Shown here piece by piece: positions 1-7,672 of a stretch of 64,000 bases of DNA. The DNA lies in contig CAWATX010000002.1 in NCBI GenBank assembly GCA_963785065.1, positions 2,108,001 through 2,172,000 on the forward strand, in the 5' to 3' direction. Positions within the stretch are counted from its first letter, which is position 1, and each line of letters begins with the position of its first letter. Both the position numbers and the translations under genes were made by a program. A model generated the notes under the pieces. That model did no database searches, was not told the origin of the DNA, and saw only the letters and a program-made list of their open reading frames with translations. Origin of the DNA: CAVSRC01 sp963785065 (GTDB lineage: Bacteria; Pseudomonadota; Alphaproteobacteria; Rhizobiales; Kaistiaceae).

Positions 1-631
1 CGAGCCGCGCCGAAACGCCGATCCTCAGGCCCCCGGTGACGAGCTTGATCAGCGCCCAGCGGCCGGAAGCGTCGAGTTGATCGAGCCAGCCCTCGACCAG
101 CCGCGGGCCTTCGCTGCGCGACGCCGCTTGCAGCCGCTCGACGATCTCTGCGAGCCGCAGCGTGGGGTAATGGAGCGCAACAGCGTCGGTTGGTTTATTT
201 CGCCTTCCCCCTTGCGGGGGAGGGCCGAGGAGGGGGGTACTGGCAGACCCGTCGCCCTCATCCTTCGGGGCTCGCTCCGCTCGCACCTCAGGATGAGGGT
301 CCGCTCCAGCCTCATCCTGAGGCGGCCGCGCAGCGGCCCTCGAAGGATCAGGCTGGTCCCGTTCCGGCCAGATCAGCGCGATCGTCTCGGCGAGGTCGCC
401 GACATAATCGTAGGAATAGGCGAAGAGCACCTCGTCGACTCGCGCCGTCGCCAGCGCCCGCAGCATCGCCGGCTTGACGCTGGGAATGTCGAGCCCGCCG
501 GAGAGCGCGGCCAGTGCATAGCCACGGTCGGGATCCGGGACACCGCGGAAATAGTCGGTCATCAGGCGCAGCTTGACGGTGCGCTGGGGCGTCAGGACGA
601 GCCGGTCGAGAAGGGCGGCGAAGGCGTGCAT
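1..631 (-). CDS. ATP-dependent DNA ligase, N-terminal part (cut by window start)
   Basis: The first 210 codons of an ATP-dependent DNA ligase of the ligase-associated DNA damage response type. The opening residues (MHAFAALLDRL, then TDYFRGVPDPDRGYALAAL and YDYVGDLAETIALIWP) and the stretch after residue 150 (LVEGWLDQLDASGRWALIKL, then VTGGLRIG) match the family's N-terminal domain. The adenylation lysine lies past the window edge, so activity cannot be judged. Residues of about 92-150 are not ligase: they are the in-frame translation of palindromic repeats, and the frame stays open through them. The ATG follows no strong ribosome binding site. The exonuclease, DEXH helicase and PdeM genes of the same module lie 5-12 kb away. 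The ligase reseals nicks in a non-essential repair pathway; substrate is inferred from family only. Confidence 0.85.
   Translation of the reverse strand, partial: MHAFAALLDRLVLTPQRTVKLRLMTDYFRGVPDPDRGYALAALSGGLDIPSVKPAMLRALATARVDEVLFAYSYDYVGDLAETIALIWPERDQPDPSRAAARPPQDEAGADPHPEVRAERAPKDEGDGSASTPLLGPPPQGGRRNKPTDAVALHYPTLRLAEIVERLQAASRSEGPRLVEGWLDQLDASGRWALIKLVTGGLRIGVSARL
196..357. repeat. Cluster of three palindromic repeats inside the ligase gene
   Basis: Three hairpin-forming units lie side by side. One is a C-run/G-run hairpin at 204-224. The second, at 255-299, is bounded by the 9-bp inverted repeat CCCTCATCC/GGATGAGGG. The third, at 310-352, is a related unit in the opposite orientation with CCTCATCCTGAGG at one end and GAAGGATCAGG at the other. 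Units of this look are common between genes in Rhizobiales genomes. Here they are translated in frame within the ligase linker without a stop codon. Confidence 0.8.
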
Positions 632-757
632 TGGCGAAGGTTAGGCGTCGCCGGCCCGCCGGAAAAGCCGGTCTGGCGTGCGCCCGCCTCGCGCGCCATT
701 GCATCGGCCGCCGCCACCGCCTAAATCAGTCGCGCCCGGCGGGGTTCGCCGGGTCTC

Positions 758-901
758 GTTCTCAGGGCGGGGTGAAACTCCCCACCGGCGGTATGCGGAG
801 CATCTTTCCGCGAGCCCGCGAGCGCCCTGGCCGCCCGGCCAGGGGTCAGCAGATTCGGTGAGACGCCGAAGCCGACGGTCACAGTCCGGATGGAAGAGAA
901 C
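758..901 (+). promoter_or_regulatory. FMN riboswitch (RFN element)
   Basis: The conserved RFN blocks appear in order: AGGGCGGGGTGAAACTCCCC, then ACCGGCGGTATGCGG, then a variable stem, AGCCCGCGAGCGCC, GGTCAGCAGATTCGGTGAGA, CGCCGAAGCCGACGGTCACA and GTCCGGATG. P1 is closed by GTTCTC at the 5' end and GAGAAC at the 3' end. Binding of FMN normally lowers expression of riboflavin synthesis or import genes. The gene downstream is a RibN-type importer, which fits. I could not decide whether the expression platform works by termination or by hiding the ribosome binding site. Confidence 0.95.
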
Positions 902-995
902 AGCGGCAGAGATGCCTCGCAGGGGGAAGCCCCGCGCGCGGCGCCATCTTTTTCCGCCTGCCCTGATTTCGTGTTGCCTCGTTTTGGAGACCAAC

Positions 996-1043
996 ATGGA
1001 TCAGATCCTCATGTTTCCCTTGACTGCCGGAGGCCGGCCATGA
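996..1043 (+). CDS. Possible 15-codon leader ORF overlapping ribN
   Basis: An ATG preceded by TTTTGGAGACCAAC (a GGAG about 7 bases upstream) opens a 15-codon frame, MDQILMFPLTAGGRP. It ends in TGA at an ATGA overlap with the ribN start. It lies between the FMN riboswitch and ribN, so ribN translation could be coupled to it. There is no evidence that the peptide itself has a function; it may simply be chance. Confidence 0.3.
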   Translation: MDQILMFPLTAGGRP

Positions 1044-1993
1044 GCGCCGCGCCCCGCCTTCTCCCGTCTCGCGCGCCGCTTGCCGGTGCCTTCTGGATGG
1101 TTGCCGCCGGTGTCGCCTTCGCCGGCGTCAACACGCTCGAACAGATCGTGACGACCCGCGTCGGCCTGTCGGCGCCGACTGCCGCCTTCTTCCAGTATTT
1201 CGTCGCCCTTCTGGTGATCCTGCCCTGGTCCGGCCGCCGCGGCATCGCGGCACTGAAGACCCGACATCCCTGGCTGCAGGCATTGCGCGTCGTCTTCGCC
1301 GCGCTCGGCGTCCAGTTCTGGGTTGCCGGGCTTGCCCATGGCGTGCCGATCGGCGTGGCGGTCGCGCTGGTCATGACCTCGCCGTTCTTCGTTACCCTCG
1401 GCGCGGGGCTTGTGCTCGGCGAGCGGGTGACGGCCGAGCGCTGGATCGCGGTGACCGCCGGTTTCGTCGGCGCACTCGTCATCCTCGATCCGTTCTCCGG
1501 TCTGTTCACGCCGGCGAGCCTGCTGCCGCTGGCGGCCTCGGTGCTGTGGGCTGCCACTTCGCTCTGCCAGAAGCGCCTGCTTGCCGATGAGAGCCCCGAG
1601 ACCAACACGGCCTGGCTGCTCTTCCTGCTCGCGCCGGTCAATCTGGTTCTGGCCCTGCCTTCGGGCATCGAACTGCCGGTCGGCCATGCGCTGCCGTTGA
1701 TCGTCGCGGTCGGCGTCTTCACCGCGCTCGCACAGGGCTTCCTGGCGCTCGCCTATGCGCGCGCCGACGCCGCCTATGTGCAGCCCTTCGACCACGTCAA
1801 GCTGCCGCTCAACATCATCGCGAGCTGGCTTGTCTTCGGCTGGGCCCCGCCCGGCACGCTGTGGCTCGGCGCAGCGCTCATCATCGGCGCCTCGCTGTTC
1901 CTGATGGTGCGCGAGAGCCGCAAGACGGGCAACGCGGACAGGGACGCGGAGAGACGGTTTCCCGCCCCGGTCACGAACCCCACATCCGCCTGA
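1040..1993 (+). CDS. ribN: RibN-type riboflavin importer (EamA/DMT family)
   Basis: A 317-residue inner-membrane protein with about ten hydrophobic segments and two EamA repeats, typical of the drug/metabolite transporter superfamily. The RibN assignment rests on context: an FMN riboswitch lies directly upstream, as is known for rhizobial ribN riboflavin importers. The ATG at 1040 is preceded by GGAGGCCGGCC. An in-frame upstream start would have to read through the riboswitch and is rejected. The charged C-terminal tail (after residue 295) overlaps the 3' end of the convergent helicase gene by 23 bases. Substrate is inferred from the riboswitch, not from residues. Confidence 0.85.
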   Translation: MSAAPRLLPSRAPLAGAFWMVAAGVAFAGVNTLEQIVTTRVGLSAPTAAFFQYFVALLVILPWSGRRGIAALKTRHPWLQALRVVFAALGVQFWVAGLAHGVPIGVAVALVMTSPFFVTLGAGLVLGERVTAERWIAVTAGFVGALVILDPFSGLFTPASLLPLAASVLWAATSLCQKRLLADESPETNTAWLLFLLAPVNLVLALPSGIELPVGHALPLIVAVGVFTALAQGFLALAYARADAAYVQPFDHVKLPLNIIASWLVFGWAPPGTLWLGAALIIGASLFLMVRESRKTGNADRDAERRFPAPVTNPTSA

Positions 1994-4028
1994 CCTTCGC
2001 CCCGACATCCACGCGCACCCTCGCCGGTGCGCGTGGTGCGTCCGCTACCGCCGGCGGCCACAGCGTGGCGCGGAAATAGGGCAGGATCGCCTCGGGGATG
2101 AAGCGCGTGCGCCGGGTGAAGAGGTGGCGGTCGCCGCCGCGCCGCTGCTGCAACACGTAGCAGCGCTGCGGCACCATGATGTCGAGCTCGTCCTTCGCCC
2201 GCGTCATGGCGACATAGAGCAGCCGCCGCTCCTCCTCGATCTCGTCGCGGCTGCCCACACCGAGGTCGGAGGGGATGCAGCCGTCGATGCCGTTGAGCAC
2301 GAAGACCGACTTCCACTCCTGTCCCTTGGCCGAATGGATGGTGGAGAGAATGAGATAATCTTCGTCGAGCAAAGGCGGCCCGGCCTCGTCGCTGGTGGCG
2401 TCGGGCGGGTCGAGCGTCAGCTCGGTAAGGAAGCGCTCGCGGCTCGGATAGCCGGCGGCGATCTGCTCGAGCTGCAACAGATCGTTGCGGCGGATGACGG
2501 CATCCTCGTGGATGCGATCCAGATGCGGCTCATACCACAGCCGCACCCGTTCCATCTCCGCCGGCCAGCCGGCCTGCCCTGAACGTAAGCCGCTGGCAAG
2601 ACTTGCGAATTCCGGCCAGTCCGCCGCCGCGCGGGCCGGCGGCCGATAGCTGGAAAGCGCCGTCCCGGTTTCATCCGCTGCCGCCAGCCGCTCGAGCACC
2701 TCCGCCGCTGTCGATGGGCCGACGCCGGGCAGGAGCTGCAGCACGCGGAAGCCGGCGATGCGGTCGCGCGGGTTCTCGGCGAAGCGCAGCAGCGCCAGAA
2801 CGTCTTTCACATGGGCGGAATCGAGGAACTTGAGCCCGCCATATTTGACGAAGGGGATATTGCGCCGCGTCAGCTCGATTTCGAGCTGGCCGGAATGATG
2901 CGCGGCCCGGAAGAGCACCGCCTGCGTCTTGAGCGCCATGCCGCCTTCGCGATTGGCAAGCACCCGCTCGACCACGTAGCGCGCCTGGTCGGCCTCGTCC
3001 GCGGTGACCACCAGCGCCGGCTTGTCGCCGGAGACGCGCTCCGACCATAATTCCTTGGCATAGCGCTCCTCCGCCTCGCCGATGACCGCATTGGACGCGG
3101 CAAGGATCGCCTGGGTCGAGCGGTAGTTGCGCTGCAGCGTCACCACCGCCGCCGGCGGGTCGAATGCCTTGGGGAAGTCGAGGATGTTGCGCACCGTCGC
3201 CGCGCGGAAGGAATAGATCGATTGGGCGTCGTCGCCGACCACCACCACGCCGCGCCCGTCCGGGCGGAGCGCCTTGAGGATCGAGGCCTGCAGCCGGTTG
3301 GTGTCCTGATATTCGTCGACCAGGATATGGTCGAAGCGGGTGCCGATGTCCTCGGCGATCGCCCGCTCCTCCAGCATCCCCGCGAGATAGAGCAGCAGAT
3401 CGTCGTAATCGAGCACGTTCTGGCTCTGCTTGGCTTCCACATAGGCCGCGAACAGCCGGGTCAGCTCCTGCTGCCAGCCGGCGCACCACGGGAAGGCCTG
3501 CTGGAGGACCTCGTCGAGCGCCGCCTCCTGGTTGACCGTGCGCGAGTAGATGGCAAGGCACGTCGCCTTGGTGGGGAAGCGCTTCTCGGTGTGCGACAGG
3601 CCGAGGTCGTGGCGCACGAGGTTCATCAGGTCGGCCGAATCCTCGCGGTCGTGGATGGTGAAGGCCGCGTCGAGCCCGATCGTGACGGCATATTCACGAA
3701 TGAGCCGAGCCCCGATGCCGTGGAAGGTGCCCGACCAGGCAAGCGCCGGCGGCACGCTGGCGGCAGGCAGCGCGCGGGCAACGATGCGCTCCACCCGCCG
3801 GGTCATTTCGCCGGCCGCCCGGCGCGAAAAGGTCATCAGCAGGATGCGGCTGGGGTCTGCCCCATTGACCACCAGATGGGCGACGCGGTGGGCGAGCGTA
3901 TTGGTCTTGCCCGAGCCGGCGCCGGCGATGATGAGCAGCGGCCCGGGCGCCGCCGCCCCGCCGACGCCATGCACCACCGCGCGGCGCTGGTCGGGATTGA
4001 GCGTGTCGAGGAAGGCGGCGGCGGTCAT
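1971..4028 (-). CDS. UvrD/PcrA-family ATP-dependent DNA helicase
   Basis: A 685-residue superfamily 1A helicase. Visible motifs are the Q motif NPDQRRAV (residues 11-18), Walker A AGAGSGKT (35-42), motif Ia MTFSRRAAGEM, motif II VDEYQDTN (about 238), motif III GDDAQSIYSFRAA (about 265), motif V STIHSAKGQEW (about 561) and motif VI YVAMTRAKDEL (about 607). It should translocate 3'-5' on single-stranded DNA and unwind duplexes during repair or restart. The position between the ligase and the exonuclease of the ligase-associated module suggests a shared repair role, but the family is not a named member of that module. It is slightly shorter than UvrD (about 720 residues). The ATG has only a weak ribosome binding site. 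Confidence 0.88.
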   Translation of the reverse strand: MTAAAFLDTLNPDQRRAVVHGVGGAAAPGPLLIIAGAGSGKTNTLAHRVAHLVVNGADPSRILLMTFSRRAAGEMTRRVERIVARALPAASVPPALAWSGTFHGIGARLIREYAVTIGLDAAFTIHDREDSADLMNLVRHDLGLSHTEKRFPTKATCLAIYSRTVNQEAALDEVLQQAFPWCAGWQQELTRLFAAYVEAKQSQNVLDYDDLLLYLAGMLEERAIAEDIGTRFDHILVDEYQDTNRLQASILKALRPDGRGVVVVGDDAQSIYSFRAATVRNILDFPKAFDPPAAVVTLQRNYRSTQAILAASNAVIGEAEERYAKELWSERVSGDKPALVVTADEADQARYVVERVLANREGGMALKTQAVLFRAAHHSGQLEIELTRRNIPFVKYGGLKFLDSAHVKDVLALLRFAENPRDRIAGFRVLQLLPGVGPSTAAEVLERLAAADETGTALSSYRPPARAAADWPEFASLASGLRSGQAGWPAEMERVRLWYEPHLDRIHEDAVIRRNDLLQLEQIAAGYPSRERFLTELTLDPPDATSDEAGPPLLDEDYLILSTIHSAKGQEWKSVFVLNGIDGCIPSDLGVGSRDEIEEERRLLYVAMTRAKDELDIMVPQRCYVLQQRRGGDRHLFTRRTRFIPEAILPYFRATLWPPAVADAPRAPARVRVDVGAKVRRMWGS

Positions 4029-4049
4029 CGCGCTTGCGAATCAAAAAGG

Positions 4050-4069
4050 TTGCTCAGATGGTCGAGCAA
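4050..4069. promoter_or_regulatory. Inverted repeat upstream of the helicase gene
   Basis: A perfect inverted repeat, TTGCTC, eight bases, GAGCAA, starts 22 bases upstream of the helicase start codon. Size and place suit an operator for a dimeric regulator. No GTTC-N7-GTTC alphaproteobacterial LexA box was found here, so SOS control is not indicated. Confidence 0.3.
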
Positions 4070-4215
4070 ATCCGATTCACGCTTTGTTCGCAATCGCCAA
4101 GGCGCTCCACCCCCCGGACATTCGTTAAGCCTGTCGAGCGTTTGCGCGCCAGCGTCAATACGAACGGTTAACCTTTTTGGTGAAGCTGCCTATAATCGAA
4201 GCTCCGGGCGGGTAG

Positions 4216-5193
4216 ATGGCCATGCGTGATCAGAGTTTGTCCCTGCGTATTCTGGTGCTCGCGGTCCTGCTGCTGGCTGCAACGGCGCTTTGCGTCTTTG
4301 CACTGGTGGTGATCGGCGCTCTTCATCCGCGCGTCACCTATATGGTGGCCGCCGGTGGGGTCATCCTCATCGTTGCGATCCTGGCTTCGGCGATCTCCGC
4401 ACTCGGTCCCAAATATCGCCCGACGCCGCTGCTGACGCCGCTCTTCGCCGGCGTCTTCGCCGCGATGCTGACCAGCACCGTGATCTATGCCGTCCAGGCC
4501 CATGTCGCGACCAAGCGCAGTGCCGTTGCCGCGGTGGCGCCCGGTCCCGCCAAGACCACCCAGGTCGACAAGCCGAACAAGGTCGCCAAGGCCGTGGCCG
4601 AGCCGACGGCGACGGCGCCGATTCTCGACAAGACTGCCGCCGCACCCACGCCCCCTGCCGCGCCGCAGGCTCCGGCGCCGGCCGCGGTGCCGCGCTTCGA
4701 TGCGGCAGATTTCGCGCCGGCCCCCTTCCCGAGCGCGGATCAGTTACTGCCAGCTACGCAGCCGGCGGCGGCCACGGATGGTCAGCCAGCCACCATGAAC
4801 GCGACCGACACGCCGATGGTCGACCCGACCAAGGCTGCCGCAACCGACGCGCCGACGCCTGACACGGCGGGCGGAGCCGAGAAGACCAAGCTCATCGACG
4901 TCGCCGATGTCGCCGCTTCGCCGGCCAAGGCCGCCGAGAAGCCTGCCGCCGGCGGCAAGAAGGCGGTGGTCGGCGAGATTCCGGTTCCCGCGGCGGCGCC
5001 CCAAGCCAAGAAGAAGTCGGCTCAGCCGGTCAACCTGTCGGGCGGCTTCGACACTTCAGGGCCGGTGGCGCCACAGGCTGCCGGGCCGCCGATGGCGCTC
5101 GATGCCGCCGACGCCGCCCTGCCGCACCACGTGGCTATTCCGCCTCTTCCTCGTATCCGACCATGTGGAGGGGCCGGGCCGGCGTGCCCCTGA
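4216..5193 (+). CDS. Membrane protein with long Ala/Pro-rich tail, unknown function
   Basis: A 325-residue protein. The N-terminal 100 residues hold three hydrophobic segments (about 10-35, 40-62, 73-95). The rest is a low-complexity Ala/Pro/Lys/Thr tail with no recognised domain. The last residues, IPPLPRIRPCGGAGPACP, look like a conserved terminal motif of Rhizobiales proteins, which argues that the end is genuine although it overlaps the convergent exonuclease gene by 59 bases. The tail is probably periplasmic or cytoplasmic disordered sequence. I do not recognise a function. The ATG is preceded by GGGCGGGTAG. Confidence 0.65.
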   Translation: MAMRDQSLSLRILVLAVLLLAATALCVFALVVIGALHPRVTYMVAAGGVILIVAILASAISALGPKYRPTPLLTPLFAGVFAAMLTSTVIYAVQAHVATKRSAVAAVAPGPAKTTQVDKPNKVAKAVAEPTATAPILDKTAAAPTPPAAPQAPAPAAVPRFDAADFAPAPFPSADQLLPATQPAAATDGQPATMNATDTPMVDPTKAAATDAPTPDTAGGAEKTKLIDVADVAASPAKAAEKPAAGGKKAVVGEIPVPAAAPQAKKKSAQPVNLSGGFDTSGPVAPQAAGPPMALDAADAALPHHVAIPPLPRIRPCGGAGPACP

Positions 5194-6148
5194 GGGCGCA
5201 CCAGCGCACCAGCGCCTCCTCGCGGCCGTGGGTGACCCACACCTCGCCCGGGTCGAGTTCGGCGATCGTCGCGGTCAGTTCATCCCAGTCGGCGTGATCC
5301 GACAGCACCAGTGGCAGTTCGACGCCGCCCTGTTTGGCGCGCTGGCGGATGCCCATCCAGCCTGAGGCGACGGCAATCACCGGATCGGGAAAGCGCCGCG
5401 CCCAGCGTTCGGCGGTCTCGCTTGGCGGGCAGATGACGACCGCTCCGGCAAAGTCGCCGCGCTTGCCCTCGGCCAGCGTCGCCGGTGCCAGCGGCCCCAG
5501 CGCCACGCCGAATTCCTCATAGAGACGACAGAGCCGCTCCATGGCGCCGTGCAGATAGATCGTGCGCTGGTAGCCGCAATCGCGGAGCATGCGGATGACG
5601 CGCTGCGCCTTGCCGAACGAATAGGCACCAACCAGATGAGCGCGCTCCGGAAACTGCTCGACCGAGCCGAGGAGCTTGGCGATCTCGCCCTCCGGCGGCG
5701 GATGACGAAAGACCGGCAGCGCGAAGGTCGCCTCGCTGATGAACACGTCGCAGGCGACCGGCTCAAAGGGCGCGCAGGTCGGATCGGCCTGGCGCTTGTA
5801 GTCGCCGGACGCAACGATCCTCAGGCCCCGCGCTTCAACGGCGATCTGCGCCGAACCCAGAACATGGCCCGCCGGGTGGAAGCCGACGGTTACACCGCCG
5901 AGCGTCAGCCGCTCGCCATAGGCCACCGCCTGGGTCGCTCCGGCGAAGCCCGCGCCATAGCGCACCTCCATGATCGCCAGCGTCTCGCGGGTCGCCAGCA
6001 CCCGCCCGTGGCCGGGGCGGGCATGGTCGGCATGGCCGTGGGTGATAAGCGCGCGCTCCACCGGCCGGGTGGGGTCGATGTGGAAGTCGCCGTCCGGGCA
6101 CCAGAGACCGGCAGGCGAGGGGGTGAGCAGGTCTTGCGGACGCATCAT
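5135..6148 (-). CDS. Ligase-associated DNA damage response exonuclease
   Basis: A 337-residue metallo-beta-lactamase/beta-CASP fold protein. HGHADH (residues 37-42) is the metal-binding signature, followed by GHVLGSAQ, the SGDYKRQ strand, a beta-CASP region (SFGKAQRV, YLHGAME) and LSDHADW near the end. This matches the mRNA 3'-end-processing-factor-like exonuclease of the ligase-associated module (TIGR04122 type), which works with an ATP-dependent ligase, a DEXH helicase and PdeM. In many relatives this gene directly precedes the ligase gene. Here about 4.5 kb carrying ribN, the UvrD-like helicase and a membrane protein separates them. Two adjacent ATGs (6148 and 6145) could start it. Confidence 0.9.
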   Translation of the reverse strand: MMRPQDLLTPSPAGLWCPDGDFHIDPTRPVERALITHGHADHARPGHGRVLATRETLAIMEVRYGAGFAGATQAVAYGERLTLGGVTVGFHPAGHVLGSAQIAVEARGLRIVASGDYKRQADPTCAPFEPVACDVFISEATFALPVFRHPPPEGEIAKLLGSVEQFPERAHLVGAYSFGKAQRVIRMLRDCGYQRTIYLHGAMERLCRLYEEFGVALGPLAPATLAEGKRGDFAGAVVICPPSETAERWARRFPDPVIAVASGWMGIRQRAKQGGVELPLVLSDHADWDELTATIAELDPGEVWVTHGREEALVRWCALRGTPARPLHMVGYEEEAE

Positions 6149-6263
6149 GGCCGGATATAGGCGCTTGCCCGCGCTGGATCAGTGGATTGCTGCCTGCGGG
6201 GCATTTGCATAGTCCGGCGGCGGGCATAGTGTCGGCGCCACACAAAGGGAGGGAGGTTCACCC

Positions 6264-6512
6264 ATGACATCCTTGATCATCTTCATCATCGTTGGCGTGG
6301 TCGCCGGCTGGATTGCCGGTCAGGTCGTCCGTGGCGGCGGCTTCGGCCTGGTCGGCGACCTGGTCGTCGGCGTCGTCGGTGCGCTCATCGCCGGATGGTT
6401 GTTTCCGACCATCGGCATCAGCCTGGGCGGTGGGATCATTGGTGCGATCATCTCGTCGGCCATCGGTGCCATCATCCTGCTGTTCGTCATTCGGCTGATC
6501 AAGCGGGCCTGA
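6264..6512 (+). CDS. GlsB/YeaQ/YmgE-family stress membrane protein
   Basis: An 82-residue, very hydrophobic protein with three membrane segments and glycine-rich turns (VGVVAGWIAGQVVRGGGFGL, GGGIIGAIISSAIGAIILL). This is the transglycosylase-associated/YeaQ family, often induced by general stress. Length is typical for the family. The ATG follows a strong GGGAGG site. It stands alone with no operon partner. The exact role in the inner membrane is unknown. Confidence 0.88.
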   Translation: MTSLIIFIIVGVVAGWIAGQVVRGGGFGLVGDLVVGVVGALIAGWLFPTIGISLGGGIIGAIISSAIGAIILLFVIRLIKRA

Positions 6513-6695
6513 CGCTCGCCTCGAAACGGGCCATCGAAGATCCCGCGCCGCTTGGGTCACTCAGTCTGGCCCACGCGGCGGCCTGATCCTGTCAGGAGGA
6601 TCGCGCGAGCGGTCCCCGCACGGATTCCTCTTGCCTTTCCCGCGCCGCCCGCTATGCCCACGCGGCCCTCCATCTTCGGCGCGTGACCTCCAGGC

Positions 6696-7670
6696 GTGTC
6701 GTCCCCCTTTTCGACCTCTTCCGGCGATCTCATCGCAGACCGACGCTTCAACCATGCCGCTGCTCTCGCAGCAGTCGGCGACCTTGCGGCGGCGTGCGAA
6801 GTTCTTGAGCAGGCGCTCGACCACGCGCCCGGCTGGGCGGCAGGCTGGCTCGCGCTCGGCGCATGGCGCGAACGCCTCCGCGACCGGGAAGCGGCGATCG
6901 CCGCCTACACCCACGCGGCGGCCCTGGACCGCGCCAGCCGCCTTGGCGCCGACCTGCGTCTGGCGGCGCTCGGCCATTCGCCCCGACCCGATTCCATGCG
7001 CGCCGACTATGTCCGCAGCCTCTTCGACGATTACGCCCCGCGTTTCGATAGGGCGCTGGTCGACCATCTCGGCTACGAAGCGCCGCAGCGCCTGGCGGCC
7101 GCACTCGCCGCTTTCGGCGAGCGCCGCTTCGCCCATGGGCTCGACCTCGGCTGCGGCACGGGGCTGATGGGCGCCGCCATCCGCGAGCGCGTCGATGATC
7201 TGGTGGGCTTCGACCTGTCCGAGGGCATGCTCGGGCGGTCCGCCCGGCGCGGCCTCTATGATCGCCTGGCGGCCGGCGATGTCGTCGACCTGATGGCGGC
7301 CGAGCCCGACAACGCCTTCGATCTCGTGCTCGCCGCCGATCTGCTTCCCTATGTCGGCGCGCTGGCAGTGCTCTTTGCAGGCGTCGCGCGCGTGCTGGCG
7401 CCGGGCGGCGTCTTCGCTTTTTCCGCTGAGCGCCACGATGGCGAGGGCTTCGTGCTGGGCGAGGCACTGCGCTACCGCCATGCACCGGCCTTCGTTTCGG
7501 CGGCCACCGAGGCGGCCGGCCTGACCCTGGTAGGCATCGAGCCGCTATCGCTTCGCCGCGAGCGCGGGCTGCCGGTTCCGGGGCTGATCGCGCTTCTGGT
7601 GCGTCCGGCCGATATTGTCCCGCTCGAGCCCCGGCCAGCCGGTCCCGGCCGGCTCCCCCGCGCTGCGTGA
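6696..7670 (+). CDS. TPR-containing class I SAM-dependent methyltransferase
   Basis: A 324-residue protein. Residues of about 17-95 form two TPR-like helical repeats (RFNHAAALAAVGDLAAACEV and AGWLALGAWRERLRDREAAI). The linker SMRADYVRSLFDDYAPRFD is typical of this methyltransferase group. The SAM-binding motif LDLGCGTGLMGAAI lies at about 149, followed by GFDLSEGML and LVLAADLLPYVG. Substrate cannot be told. The start is GTG; the only ATG nearby is in another frame. It stops two bases before the convergent EamA gene. Confidence 0.85.
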   Translation: MSSPFSTSSGDLIADRRFNHAAALAAVGDLAAACEVLEQALDHAPGWAAGWLALGAWRERLRDREAAIAAYTHAAALDRASRLGADLRLAALGHSPRPDSMRADYVRSLFDDYAPRFDRALVDHLGYEAPQRLAAALAAFGERRFAHGLDLGCGTGLMGAAIRERVDDLVGFDLSEGMLGRSARRGLYDRLAAGDVVDLMAAEPDNAFDLVLAADLLPYVGALAVLFAGVARVLAPGGVFAFSAERHDGEGFVLGEALRYRHAPAFVSAATEAAGLTLVGIEPLSLRRERGLPVPGLIALLVRPADIVPLEPRPAGPGRLPRAA

Positions 7671-7672
7671 AT

